Positions 38,877 to 50,939 are shown, counted from the first letter of the stretch. The stretch is DNA of 64,000 nt from Mangrovimicrobium sp033283385 (GCA_033283385.1 JAWMQQ010000004.1:301846-365845), one strand, 5' to 3'. Translations and numbers: made by a program. The notes: generated from the letters alone by a model not told the origin.

Positions 38877-38888
38877 GGTTTGCTGAAT

Positions 38889-39926
38889 ATGCTGACACAA
38901 ATAAAAAGAATCATGAGCGCGGGCAGCGGACCGCAACCATCACAGGGTCCCGCGGCCCCCGCTATCAGTATCGTCGTGATCATCTACGACATGCCCCAGC
39001 AGGCCGAGCGAACGCTGCACTCGCTCACTACCGACTACCAGCAGGGGGTGTGCGAAAGCGACTACGAGGTCATCGTGGTCGAGAACGAATCCGCAAACAC
39101 CATGCGCCGCGAATATATCGACAAGCTGCCGGCGAACTTCACCTACCACCTGCGCGCCGAGCGCGAACCCACACCGGTACACGCCATCAACCACGGCGCC
39201 GGCATCAGCCGCGGCCGCTACCTGTGCATCATGATCGACGGTGCCCGCATGGTCACCCCGGGTGTAGTGCGCAACCTGCTGCGCGGCCACCGCCTGCACG
39301 ACAACGCCGTGGTCACCGTGCCCGGCTACCACATCGGCGAGCAGCTGCAGCAGGAGGCGGTTGACCTCGGCTACGGCGTCGAGGAAGACCAGGCGCTGCT
39401 GCAGTCGATCCGCTGGCCCGCCAGCGGATACGGCCTGTTCGATATCGCCTGTTTCAGCGGCTCCTGCGCGGGGGGCTTTTTCCGCCCGCACAGCGAGAGC
39501 AACTGCATCAGCATCCCGCGCGACATCTGGGCCGCGCTGGGGGGGATGGACACCCGCTTCAACCTGCGCGGCGGCGGCCTGGTCAACCTCGACCTGTACA
39601 AGCGGGCCTGCGAGTTCCGCGGCGCGGAACACGTGGTGTTGCTGGGTGAGGGCACCTTCCACCAGTTCCACGGCGGTGTCACCACCGGCGGCGAGGCGCG
39701 TGAGGTGCGCGCCGCGCTCATTGCGGAGATGGCCCAGCAGTACGAGCGCATCCGCGGTGAAACCTACCGCAGCCCGCAGACCGACCCGGTGTTCCTCGGC
39801 GAGCTGCCGCGCCAGGTGCTGCGCTTCCTGCAGGCCTCCGCGCGGCCCTTGCTCGCCGAGGCGGAAGCCGAGGCCGGGCGTCCCGCGGCGCAGCCGCTGT
39901 TCGCCGCGCGTACCGCGCAGGCCTGA
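38889..39926 (+). CDS. Glycosyltransferase family 2-like protein
   Basis: 345 residues. GT-A fold: ISIVVIIYDMPQQAERTLHSL, YEVIVVENES, RGRYLCIMIDGARM (taking the DxD place as IDGA), then GGMDTRFNLRGGGLVNLDLYKRA. The nucleotide-sugar binding site appears conserved but the DxD motif is weak, so donor choice is unclear. ATG at 38889 has GAGG about 10 bases upstream. Last Ala-rich 30 residues look unstructured. Grouped with the sulfotransferase. Confidence 0.8.
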   Translation: MLTQIKRIMSAGSGPQPSQGPAAPAISIVVIIYDMPQQAERTLHSLTTDYQQGVCESDYEVIVVENESANTMRREYIDKLPANFTYHLRAEREPTPVHAINHGAGISRGRYLCIMIDGARMVTPGVVRNLLRGHRLHDNAVVTVPGYHIGEQLQQEAVDLGYGVEEDQALLQSIRWPASGYGLFDIACFSGSCAGGFFRPHSESNCISIPRDIWAALGGMDTRFNLRGGGLVNLDLYKRACEFRGAEHVVLLGEGTFHQFHGGVTTGGEAREVRAALIAEMAQQYERIRGETYRSPQTDPVFLGELPRQVLRFLQASARPLLAEAEAEAGRPAAQPLFAARTAQA

Positions 39927-39938
39927 CCGGCGGGCGCA

Positions 39939-40868
39939 GTGACCGGGAAAGGGGGACAATCCCGGGCAACGCCTGAGCGCGCCGGCCGGCTCATGCGGCT
40001 GGCCACCTACGCCTCGGTGGGCGTGGCCGCCTCGCTGATCGCCATCAAGATCATCGCCTGGCAGCTGTCCGGTTCGGTCAGCCTGCTGGCCTCGCTGGTG
40101 GATTCAGGCCTCGACGCGCTCGCCTCGCTGGTCAACCTGCTCGCCGTTCGCCACGCGCTGGAACCCGCCGATCGCGAGCATCGCTTCGGCCACGGCAAGG
40201 CCGAGGCGCTGGCCGGGCTGGGCCAGGCCATACTGATCTCGGGCTCCGCCATCTACCTGCTGTACACCGCGTTCAACCGCCTGCTGTCGCCGGCGGAAGT
40301 CACCGAGGTCGGCGTGGCCTCGGGCGTGATCGTGTTTTCCCTGGTCGCGACCGTGGGCCTGCTGCTGTTCCAGCGCCACGTGGTGCGCGAGACCGGCTCC
40401 GTGGCGATACGGGCGGATTCGCTGCACTACAGCTCGGACCTGCTGGTCAACCTGGGGGTGCTGGTGGCGCTGGGCCTGTCGAAGTTCGAGCTGCTCTGGG
40501 CCGACCCGGTGATCGCCGCGGCCATCGCCGTCTACATCCTGCTGAGCGCCCGGGGTATCGCCCTGGACGCGCTGGACCACCTGATGGACCGCGAACTGCC
40601 CGACGGCCAGCGTGAGCGCATTCGCGAGATCGTGCTCGACCACCCGGATGTGCACGGTATGCACGACCTGCGCACCCGGCAGTCCGGAACCATGGTCTTC
40701 GTGCAGCTGCACATCGTGCTGTCGGACGGGCTCACCCTGCAGAGCGCGCACCGTATCGCCGACGAGGTGGAAGACCAGCTGCTCGCGGCCTTCCCCGAGT
40801 CCGAGATCATCATCCACACCGACCCGCTATCCGTGGTCGGCGTGGAACCGCGGCAGGAATTTCACTAG
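39939..40868 (+). CDS. fieF: Cation diffusion facilitator (FieF-like)
   Basis: 309 residues, six membrane helices plus C-terminal ferredoxin-like domain. Metal-site motifs DSGLD in helix 2 and HYSSD in helix 5 (DxxxD and HxxxD) match FieF/YiiP, which exports Zn2+ or Fe2+ by proton antiport. The C-terminal segment DHPDVHGMHDLRTRQSG and IIIHTDP are typical. GTG start 12 bases after the glycosyltransferase stop; no clear SD. The convergent TonB receptor lies 22 bases away. Confidence 0.87.
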   Translation: MTGKGGQSRATPERAGRLMRLATYASVGVAASLIAIKIIAWQLSGSVSLLASLVDSGLDALASLVNLLAVRHALEPADREHRFGHGKAEALAGLGQAILISGSAIYLLYTAFNRLLSPAEVTEVGVASGVIVFSLVATVGLLLFQRHVVRETGSVAIRADSLHYSSDLLVNLGVLVALGLSKFELLWADPVIAAAIAVYILLSARGIALDALDHLMDRELPDGQRERIREIVLDHPDVHGMHDLRTRQSGTMVFVQLHIVLSDGLTLQSAHRIADEVEDQLLAAFPESEIIIHTDPLSVVGVEPRQEFH

Positions 40869-40890
40869 CAGGCCCTCCTCAGGAGCTTTC

Positions 40891-42966
40891 CTAGAAGCGG
40901 TACACCGCCCGGGCGTAGGCGTTGATGCCGGTCGCCGGCAGGCGTTCGCCGATGGCGATGTCCGGGTTGGCGGCGCGGTTGTAGCCGCCGAGGTGCTCGC
41001 GGTATTCGCGGTCGAGGAGGTTGTCCACGCCGGCGTCCAGGCTCAACCGGGCGCTCGCCTGCCAGCCTGCGCTGAGGTTGAGCACCCCGTAGCCGCTGCT
41101 GCGCTGTTCCCGGTTGCTGCGGCTGACATCGTGCTGGGCGGCGTAGGCGACGCCCTCGATGCCCGCGCGCCAGTTGCCGCCGCTCCAGCCCAGCCGCAGG
41201 CTGGCGTTGGGCGGGGCGATGCGGTATAGGCTGTCGTCGATGTCGCGGCGCTCGCCGCGCACGTAGTTGACGATGCCCGAGAGCTCCCAGTCCGCCGCGA
41301 GCTGCCAGCGCCAGTCCATGTCGAAGCCGTACAGCTCGGCGTCCACGTTGGCGAACTGCAGCGGGTCCGGATTGTGGGTGCCATTCACCGCGTTCATCAT
41401 GCGCACCAGCATGATCGCCGGCTGGTTGGTGCCCGGTACGCCCTGGATGTAGTCGTCCACGCGCTTGTAGAACAGGCGCGGGGCGAGGCTCACTGTGTCC
41501 CCGCGGAAATCCAGCCCGAACTCGATTTCCCGCGACTGCTCCGGGTCCAGGTCGATACTGCCGGTGTAGAGGTTGCCGTCGGCGAGGCCCGCGGTGGCTT
41601 CCAGCGGCAGCCAGAGGTAGCGCTCCTGGTAACTCGGCGAGCGGTTCTTCTGCGCCAGGCCCAGGTACCAGCTCGCGTTGGCCGTCTGCCGGTAGTGGAG
41701 GCGGGCGACGAGGTCGAGGTTGTCGTCGCTGCGCCCGCGGTCGGCGGCGTTGAACTGGTCGCGCAGCAGTTGCGCGGGCGGCATCATCATGGCCGGTGTG
41801 CCGTTCACCGGGTCCGCATCGGTGTCCACCCGGTTCAGGCGGGCGCCGAAGTCCGCCTGCCAGCGGTCGGCCAGGTGCTGCTGTCGCTCGATGAAGACGC
41901 CGAGGATCTCGCGGCTGGCGTCGTTGAAATTGACGACGAAGAACATCGGGCTGTTGGGGTTGTCGACGTCGGAATCGTGGCTGGAGCGCAGGCCGTCCGT
42001 GCCCAGCAGCCACTGGCCATCGCCGTCCTTGCGTGTCAGTTGCAGCTTGTAGCCGGCGCTGCTGGCGTCGGCGATATTGCGTCGCCACAGGCCCGGGTCC
42101 GCCGGCGCCCGGCGCAGGTGGTAGTTGGTCATGCCGTGGTCCAGCTCGCTGCCGAACAGGCTGGCGTCCACGCGCCAGCCACTGGCCGGCTGGTAGTGGT
42201 ATTCGAGCTTGTAGAGATCGCCCCTGATGTAGCGGATGTCCATGGGCAGCGCGGGGGTGCCGGTATCGCCGGTATCGTTGTAGCCGTAGCCCAGGGCGAA
42301 TTCGTGGTCGCCCGAGCGCAGGCCATAGCCCACGTCGAAGCGCTGGCGCTCGTACTCCGTGGGCAGGATCCTGCCGCCCGGGAAACGGGCGTCGTCGCCG
42401 CGCTCGGTGGCGCCGGCCAGGTTCAGGCGCTGGTTTTCCCCGGCCAGTTGCAGGGCGCCGGTGAGGCGGGCGCCGTCGCTGGCGGACTGGGCACCGCCGG
42501 CGAACTGGCCGTGCAGCTGTAGCCGGCCGTCGTCGCTGAAGCCACCGCGCAGGCTGCGCGCGTCGATGGCGCCGCCGATGGACTCCTGGGCCACGCTCAC
42601 CGGGGCGATGCCGCGGTACACCTCGATGGCTTCCAGCTGGCCGCTGGTGGCGTAGGACAGCGGCGGGTCCATCCAGTTGGGGCCCGCCGGGGCGAGGGTG
42701 TTGCCATCCAGCGAGACTGCGACCCGCTGCCCGTACATGCCGCGGTACTGGGGGATGCCGGTGAGCGGACCGTTGCCGTTGACGTTGCCCCCCGGCGCCT
42801 CGCGCAGCAGTTGCGCGACGTCGGGGGAGGCGATGGCAGCGCCCGCCACGTCGATAGTGCGGGTGTCGTGGCTGGCGGTGACGACCAGCTCCTCGATGCC
42901 GTCGGCGATTGCCGGGATGGCCAGCAGCGCGGTGCCGAGGGCCGTGAACAGTGCTGGTCGGTACAC
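40891..42966 (-). CDS. TonB-dependent outer-membrane receptor
   Basis: 691 residues. Signal peptide (LFTALGTALLAIPAIA), a TonB-box-like IEELVVTAS, plug domain with PGGNVNGNGPLTGIPQYRG and a 22-strand barrel ending VYRF. Some Met-rich loops (PAMMMPP, LVRMMNAVN) hint at copper or another metal, but the ligand is not certain. GTG start at 42966 is supported by AAGGAG six bases upstream and by the signal peptide; an upstream extension to 43104 is rejected. The nearby cation exporter is on the opposite strand. Confidence 0.85.
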   Translation of the reverse strand: MYRPALFTALGTALLAIPAIADGIEELVVTASHDTRTIDVAGAAIASPDVAQLLREAPGGNVNGNGPLTGIPQYRGMYGQRVAVSLDGNTLAPAGPNWMDPPLSYATSGQLEAIEVYRGIAPVSVAQESIGGAIDARSLRGGFSDDGRLQLHGQFAGGAQSASDGARLTGALQLAGENQRLNLAGATERGDDARFPGGRILPTEYERQRFDVGYGLRSGDHEFALGYGYNDTGDTGTPALPMDIRYIRGDLYKLEYHYQPASGWRVDASLFGSELDHGMTNYHLRRAPADPGLWRRNIADASSAGYKLQLTRKDGDGQWLLGTDGLRSSHDSDVDNPNSPMFFVVNFNDASREILGVFIERQQHLADRWQADFGARLNRVDTDADPVNGTPAMMMPPAQLLRDQFNAADRGRSDDNLDLVARLHYRQTANASWYLGLAQKNRSPSYQERYLWLPLEATAGLADGNLYTGSIDLDPEQSREIEFGLDFRGDTVSLAPRLFYKRVDDYIQGVPGTNQPAIMLVRMMNAVNGTHNPDPLQFANVDAELYGFDMDWRWQLAADWELSGIVNYVRGERRDIDDSLYRIAPPNASLRLGWSGGNWRAGIEGVAYAAQHDVSRSNREQRSSGYGVLNLSAGWQASARLSLDAGVDNLLDREYREHLGGYNRAANPDIAIGERLPATGINAYARAVYRF

Positions 42967-43082
42967 GCCGCACTCCTTGTCTGTCTGGTGGGAAGATTGC
43001 GGCGGGGAGTATATCGGCGGCCGGCGGCCCGGCGCCTGTGGCATGATGTCGCACCGGGGTGGCCCTGAAAATACGGCTCGAC

Positions 43083-43111
43083 TGGACAGTGCCCGCCGCT
43101 TCACCTAAAAT
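43083..43111 (+). promoter_or_regulatory. Sigma-70 promoter of the carA leader
   Basis: TGGACA (43083-43088), 17-base spacer, TAAAAT (43106-43111). The probable first transcribed bases are A/GATTTTT (43120-43127), a T tract at the start site like those where UTP-sensitive slippage controls pyrimidine genes in E. coli. Confidence 0.6.
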
Positions 43112-43130
43112 CGGCGCCCAGATTTTTCAC

Positions 43131-43190
43131 ATGCCCGGAAGCTCGTCCGGGTATCGTGTTCCCGAGAAAACCAAGGCTGACCTTATGTAG
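43131..43190 (+). CDS. Putative 19-codon carA leader peptide
   Basis: ATG at 43131 to TAG at 43188-43190 (MPGSSSGYRVPEKTKADLM). It lies about ten bases after the likely transcript start, has no Shine-Dalgarno site, contains a CCCGGA/TCCGGG hairpin, and stops four bases before the terminator-like hairpin at 43194. This order suits translation-coupled attenuation. It is unproven and could be chance. Confidence 0.4.
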   Translation: MPGSSSGYRVPEKTKADLM

Positions 43191-43193
43191 ACA

Positions 43194-43226
43194 GGCGAGA
43201 TGTGGTTACCCCCATCTCGCCTTTTT
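43194..43226 (+). terminator. Candidate attenuator hairpin upstream of carA
   Basis: A perfect 9-bp stem GGCGAGATG / CATCTCGCC with a ten-base loop, followed by TTTTT. The next plus-strand gene upstream ends 2.3 kb away at 40868, and the intervening receptor is on the other strand, so this hairpin lies in the leader of carA rather than at a gene end. Confidence 0.75.
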
Positions 43227-43288
43227 GCGAGCGCCCGCCCGCGGGCCGCGGACAGTCTCGGTAATGTTCGCGCTATGGAGGTTTCCGC

Positions 43289-44428
43289 TTGTCCAGTCCG
43301 GCTATCCTGGTTCTTGAAGATGGCAGTGTTTTTCGAGGTCTGGCAATCGGCGCCAGCGGCACGACCGTTGGCGAAGTGGTCTTCAATACGGCCATGACCG
43401 GCTACCAGGAGATCCTCACAGATCCCTCCTACGCCCGCCAGGTCGTCACCCTGACCTACCCGCACATCGGCAACACCGGCACCAACCCCGAGGACGAGGA
43501 GTCCACGCAGGTCTGGGCCGCCGGGCTGGTGATCCGCGACCTGCCGCTGCTGGCCAGCAACTACCGCAACCAGCAGAACCTGCAGGATTACCTCACCGAG
43601 CGCGGTGTCGTCGCCATCGCCGAGATCGACACCCGCCGCCTCACCCGCATCCTGCGTGACAAGGGCGCCCAGAACGGCTGCCTGATGGCGGGTGAGGGCA
43701 TCGACCAGGCGGCCGCGCTGGAGCAGGCGCGCGCCTTCGCCGGCCTCAAGGGCATGGACCTGGCGAAGGAAGTCACGGTCGCGGACCGCTACGACTGGCG
43801 CGAGGGCAGCTGGCGCCTGGGCGAGGGGCACCCGGTACACGCCGATGCAGACCTGCCGCGCCACGTGGTCGCCTACGACTACGGCGTCAAGCGCAACATC
43901 CTGCGCATGCTGGTCGACCGCGGCTGCCGCGTCACCGTGGTGCCCGCGCAGACACCGGCGGCCGAGGTGCTGGCGCTGCAGCCGGACGGCGTCTTCCTCT
44001 CCAACGGCCCCGGTGACCCGGAGCCCTGCACCTACGCCATCGAGGCGATCCGCGAGATTCTCGATACCGACATCCCGGTGTTCGGCATCTGCCTCGGCCA
44101 CCAGCTGCTGGGCCTGGCCTCAGGCGCCAACACGGTGAAGATGAAGTTCGGCCACCACGGCGCCAACCACCCGGTACAGAACGTGGAGAACGGCACGGTG
44201 CTGATCACCAGCCAGAACCACGGCTTCGCGGTGGACGAATCCAGCCTGCCGGACAACCTGCGGGTGACCCACAAGTCGCTGTTCGACGGCTCGCTGCAGG
44301 GCGTGCACCGCACCGACAAGCCCGCCTTCAGCTTCCAGGGCCACCCGGAAGCGAGCCCGGGGCCGCACGACGCCGCCCCCCTGTTCGACCACTTTATTGA
44401 ATTGATGGAAGCCCGCGCCGGGGCCTGA
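43289..44428 (+). CDS. carA: Carbamoyl-phosphate synthase small subunit
   Basis: 379 residues. N-terminal VLEDGSVFRGLAIGASGTTVGEVVFNTAMTGYQEILTDPSY is the diagnostic CarA start; the glutamine amidotransferase domain has Cys268 in GICLGHQ and HPE in FQGHPEASPGPHD. Hydrolyses glutamine and channels ammonia to CarB for arginine and pyrimidine synthesis. Start is TTG at 43289 with GGAGG eight bases upstream, which agrees with family length. carA-carB-greA order is shared with pseudomonads. Confidence 0.96.
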   Translation: MSSPAILVLEDGSVFRGLAIGASGTTVGEVVFNTAMTGYQEILTDPSYARQVVTLTYPHIGNTGTNPEDEESTQVWAAGLVIRDLPLLASNYRNQQNLQDYLTERGVVAIAEIDTRRLTRILRDKGAQNGCLMAGEGIDQAAALEQARAFAGLKGMDLAKEVTVADRYDWREGSWRLGEGHPVHADADLPRHVVAYDYGVKRNILRMLVDRGCRVTVVPAQTPAAEVLALQPDGVFLSNGPGDPEPCTYAIEAIREILDTDIPVFGICLGHQLLGLASGANTVKMKFGHHGANHPVQNVENGTVLITSQNHGFAVDESSLPDNLRVTHKSLFDGSLQGVHRTDKPAFSFQGHPEASPGPHDAAPLFDHFIELMEARAGA

Positions 44429-44433
44429 GACCT

Positions 44434-47651
<3,218 letters not shown>

Positions 47652-47655
<4 letters not shown>

Positions 47656-48128
47656 ACAAGGAACCAATGACGGTCACTGGCGAGGCTGCGCTGCGAGCCG
47701 AGCTGGAACGCCTGAAAAAGGTTGAACGTCCGCGCATCACCGCGGCGATTGCCGAGGCGCGCGAACACGGCGATCTCAAGGAGAATGCCGAGTACCACGC
47801 CGCGCGCGAGCAGCAGAGCTTCGCCGAGGGGCGCATCATGGAAATCGAGAGCAAGCTCTCCAGTGCCCAGGTCATCGACGTCACCCAGATTCCCAAGACC
47901 GGCAAGGTCATCTTTGGCACCACGGTCGACCTGATCAACCTCGATACCGACGCCACTGTCACCTACCGCATCGTCGGCGAGGACGAGGCGGACGTGAAGA
48001 AGAACCTGATATCCGTCGGATCACCTATCGCCCGCGCCCTGATCGGCAAGGAAGAGGGCGATGTGGTGGTGGTGCGCGCCCCCGGCGGCGATATCGAGTA
48101 CGAGATCGACCAGGTCCAGCACCTCTAG
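47652..48128 (+). CDS. greA: Transcription elongation factor GreA
   Basis: 158 residues. N-terminal coiled coil (MTVTGEAALRAELERLKK through KENAEYHAAREQQSFAEGRI) reaching the RNA polymerase active site, and C-terminal domain VIFGTTVDLINLDTDATVTYRIVGEDEAD with SPIARALIGKEEGD. Stimulates cleavage of backtracked RNA. ATGA overlap with carB, as in the carA-carB-greA operons of pseudomonads. Confidence 0.96.
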
Positions 48129-48152
48129 TCCCACGACACCAGGCCTTCCTCG

Positions 48153-48176
48153 AGCGCGCCGCTCAGGCGGCGCGCT
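48153..48176 (+). terminator. Hairpin after greA
   Basis: A perfect 10-bp stem AGCGCGCCGC / GCGGCGCGCT with a TCAG loop, 24 bases after the greA stop. No T run follows, so termination would need Rho or be partial. Confidence 0.45.
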
Positions 48177-48330
48177 GCCTGCCGCTCGCCAGGTGATACT
48201 GGTGCCCGGTCCGCGGTGCTCAGCTCCCGGGCCGCCTCCGCTGTCCGCCCCTCTGCCAGCCCGCTGTGTCCCCGGCGCTTCGAAAGCGGCCCCGGCAGGC
48301 GTGCATTGCCGATCCAGCTGTGCTATAAAA

Positions 48331-48349
48331 ATAAATGAGAATCATTATT
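48331..48349 (+). promoter_or_regulatory. Fur box 1 upstream of feoAB
   Basis: ATAAATGAGAATCATTATT agrees with the 19-bp Fur consensus at 14 positions. It follows an extended -10-like TGCTATAAA (48321-48329). Iron-replete repression of feoAB is expected. Confidence 0.75.
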
Positions 48350-48424
48350 ATTTAATGGTCGAGGAAATGCCCCACAGGACACCGCAGAATATTGATGCAG
48401 CGCAGCATTCAATGGGATTTTTAT

Positions 48425-48443
48425 GCAAATCATTCTCATTACT
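48425..48443 (-). promoter_or_regulatory. Fur box 2 and -10 region of feoAB
   Basis: On the reverse strand AGTAATGAGAATGATTTGC matches the Fur consensus at 13 of 19 positions. It abuts TATGAT (48446-48451), a good -10 box for feoA. With box 1, the 361-base greA-feoA gap is largely a Fur-controlled promoter region. Confidence 0.65.
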
Positions 48444-48489
48444 GCTATGATGCGGCGCTTTTCCCATCAATCTTTATGGATATTGACCG

Positions 48490-48744
48490 GTGATTGCTGA
48501 GCAAACCCTGTGGTCGTTGAAGGCCGGTGAGCGTTGCGAGATTCTCGGCTACGACGATGCGCTCGCCGAGGCCTATCGCATCCGCATGATGGAGTTCGGG
48601 TTTCATCCCGGGGAGGCGGTCACCTGCCTGCAGACCCCGGCCTTTGGCGCGCCCAAGGTATACCAGGTCAGTGCCACCGTGTTTTCCCTGGACGACGATG
48701 TGGCCAGCCACGTTCGCGTGAAGGTGGTGCCCCTCAGTGCCTAA
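48490..48744 (+). CDS. feoA: Ferrous iron transport protein FeoA
   Basis: 84 residues, SH3-like fold: LWSLKAGERCEILGYD, RIRMMEFGFHPGEAVTCLQ and the closing VRVKVVPL. Small cytosolic partner of FeoB needed for efficient Fe(II) uptake. The start is GTG with a weak ribosome site. It overlaps feoB by eight bases. Confidence 0.9.
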   Translation: MIAEQTLWSLKAGERCEILGYDDALAEAYRIRMMEFGFHPGEAVTCLQTPAFGAPKVYQVSATVFSLDDDVASHVRVKVVPLSA

Positions 48745-50566
48745 GGTGATCCTCGTCGGCAGTCCCAACTCCGGCAAGAGCATGCTGTTCAACCGGCTTA
48801 CCGGTCTCAATCACAAGGTCGCCAACTTCCCGGGCATCACCGTGGACGTGGGAATGGGGCGCATGCAGGCGCTGCCCGAGCACACCCTGGTCGACTTCCC
48901 CGGTACCTATTCCCTGCAGGCGATCTCCGCTGAGGAAAAAGTGGCGGTCGCCTATTTCGAGAAAGCGCTGGACGAGCCCGAGCTCGAGCATGTGCTGTGC
49001 GTGATCGACGCCACCCGGCTGGAGAAGAGCCTGCTGTTCACCCTGCAGGTGATTCGCGACTGCCAGCGCCACGGCAAGCCGGTTACCGTGCTGGCGAACA
49101 TGATCGACGTGCTGGACAACCACGGGCTGGAACTGGACATCGCGGGGCTCGCGGCGGCGCTGCAGACGCCGGTAGTGCCGATCTCCGCCCGCTCGGGCAA
49201 GGGCATGGAGGAGCTGCTGCAGGCGATTCGCGACTCTGCAAACCGGGTTGCTTCCGACCAGTACGCCGATACCGCGGACGCGATACTGCGCGGCGAGGCG
49301 CACGCCATGGCGCGGCGTTTCGGCCCCGGCGGCGAGTTGCTGGTGCGCAGCCAGGCACGGCTGGACACATTCTTCCTGCACTCGGTCACCGGCGGCATCT
49401 CGTTTTTCGTCATCATGTACCTGCTGTTCCAGTCGATCTTTACCTGGGCTGCGCCCGCGATGGACGCGGTGCAGAACAGCCTGAGCTGGCTGGCGGATGC
49501 CGTGGTGCCCCAGCTCGGCAACAAGGTGGCGCGGGATTTCACCGCGGATGCGCTGTTCGGCGGCATCGGCGCTTTCCTGGTTTTCGTGCCGCAGATTTTC
49601 GTGCTGACCTTTATCATCGGCCTGCTGGAGGACTCCGGCTACATGGCCCGTGCGGCGCTGATCTGCCACAAGCCGTTGCGCGTGTTCGGGCTCACCGGCA
49701 AGAGCTTCATCCCCATGCTGTCCGGCGTGGCCTGTGCCATCCCGGGGATTTACGCTGCCCGTGCGATTGACTCGCCGCGAAAGCGATTGCTCACCTACAT
49801 GGCCATTCCGCTGATGCCCTGCAGCGCCCGATTGCCTGTGTATACCCTGCTGATCGCCGCCTTCATCCCGCAGGAGACCGCCTTCGGCGGGCTGATCGGC
49901 TGGCAGGGGCTGGCGATGTTCGGCATCTATTTCTTCGGCATGACCTGCGCGCTGCTGGTCACCGGGCTGATCTCGCGCACCAGCGAGGACCACTACACCG
50001 ACCTGCCTTTCGTGCTGGAGCTGCCGCCCTACCGGATGCCCGGCCTGCGGCCGATCCTGCGCACCGCCTGGAACCGCTCGCGCCACTTCGTGACCAAGGC
50101 GGGCAAGATCATCTTCACCGTGACCCTGCTGATCTGGGTGCTGGGCTATTTCCCCAACTACGGCGCAAACCTCGGCGAATCCTGGCTGGGCCAGCTCGGC
50201 CACTGGGTGGAGCCGCTGTTCCGGCCGCTGGGCCTGGACTGGCGCTATGGCGTGGCTATCTTCACCTCCTTCGCCGCCCGCGAGGTGTTCGTGGGTACGC
50301 TGGGCACGATCTTCGGTATCGAGGGCGCGGACGAGAACATGGTGCCGCTGGTGGACCAGATCCAGGGCAGTGGCCTGGCGCTGGGTTCCGGGCTGGCCCT
50401 GCTGGTGTTCTTCGCGATCTCGCTGCAGTGCATTTCCACCATGGCGATTCTCTCCCGGGAGAGCCAGTCGAGGACGCTGACGCTGAAGATGTTCGCGGGG
50501 TATTTCACCCTGGCCTACCTGGCCGCCGTTGCCGTGTACGAGGTAACAACCCTGCTGGTGGGCTGA
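48737..50566 (+). CDS. feoB: Ferrous iron transporter FeoB
   Basis: 609 residues, shorter than the 770-residue E. coli protein. G-domain motifs G1 GSPNSGKS (8-15), G3 DFPG (about 53), G4 NMID, then a helical GDI region and about eight to nine membrane helices with two Gate segments (GYMARAALICHKPLRVFGLTG; CAIPGIYAARAI). The Fe-transporting CXXS-like residues lie in LMPCSARLP. GTP-driven inner-membrane Fe(II) importer. GTG start overlaps feoA. No feoC is seen downstream. Confidence 0.92.
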   Translation: MPKVILVGSPNSGKSMLFNRLTGLNHKVANFPGITVDVGMGRMQALPEHTLVDFPGTYSLQAISAEEKVAVAYFEKALDEPELEHVLCVIDATRLEKSLLFTLQVIRDCQRHGKPVTVLANMIDVLDNHGLELDIAGLAAALQTPVVPISARSGKGMEELLQAIRDSANRVASDQYADTADAILRGEAHAMARRFGPGGELLVRSQARLDTFFLHSVTGGISFFVIMYLLFQSIFTWAAPAMDAVQNSLSWLADAVVPQLGNKVARDFTADALFGGIGAFLVFVPQIFVLTFIIGLLEDSGYMARAALICHKPLRVFGLTGKSFIPMLSGVACAIPGIYAARAIDSPRKRLLTYMAIPLMPCSARLPVYTLLIAAFIPQETAFGGLIGWQGLAMFGIYFFGMTCALLVTGLISRTSEDHYTDLPFVLELPPYRMPGLRPILRTAWNRSRHFVTKAGKIIFTVTLLIWVLGYFPNYGANLGESWLGQLGHWVEPLFRPLGLDWRYGVAIFTSFAAREVFVGTLGTIFGIEGADENMVPLVDQIQGSGLALGSGLALLVFFAISLQCISTMAILSRESQSRTLTLKMFAGYFTLAYLAAVAVYEVTTLLVG

Positions 50567-50597
50567 GCGCCGGCTTCAGGGTGGAGGGTTCAGGGCG

Positions 50598-50939
50598 TCA
50601 GCCCCGGCGCGACTGGAACAGTTGCACCCGCGCCAGCACCAGTTCGGCGATCAGTTCGAGCGCGGTGGCGTGGTTCTCCCGCCGGATGCCCTCCAGGCCC
50701 GCCTCGATATCCACCTTCAATGCCGTCGCCTCGGGCTCGGCGACTCCCTCGGGCAGGCGCACGCTGAAGTGGTACTGCTCGGCCTGCTGTACCCGTGAAT
50801 AGATTTCGGTGAGTTGCCTGGCCGCGTAGTCCACCAGTTCCTGGTCGGCGCCGCGGGCGGCGAGCAATTCGCGGATCTTGCGGTCGAGGAAGGCCAGCCC
50901 CTGGACCCTGGAGGACGGAAATTCGAGCAGCTCTCCCAT
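50598..50939 (-). CDS. Uncharacterised 113-residue protein
   Basis: Family not recognised. Mostly helical and acidic, with RIRELLAARGADQELVDYAARQL-like and EQYHFSVRLPEGV segments, no signal peptide. ATG at 50939 chosen from composition; an upstream ORF to 51176 lacks coding character. Convergent with feoB and divergent from rubrerythrin. Possibly a small regulatory or structural protein. Confidence 0.6.
   Translation of the reverse strand: MGELLEFPSSRVQGLAFLDRKIRELLAARGADQELVDYAARQLTEIYSRVQQAEQYHFSVRLPEGVAEPEATALKVDIEAGLEGIRRENHATALELIAELVLARVQLFQSRRG

Noticed and set aside
42967..43108. Cobalamin riboswitch before the TonB receptor
   Set aside because: The conserved B12-box and core helices are not present on the reverse strand.
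48355..48450. 31-codon ORF between the two Fur boxes
   Set aside because: No ribosome site and it overlaps Fur box 2 and the -10 box; probably chance.
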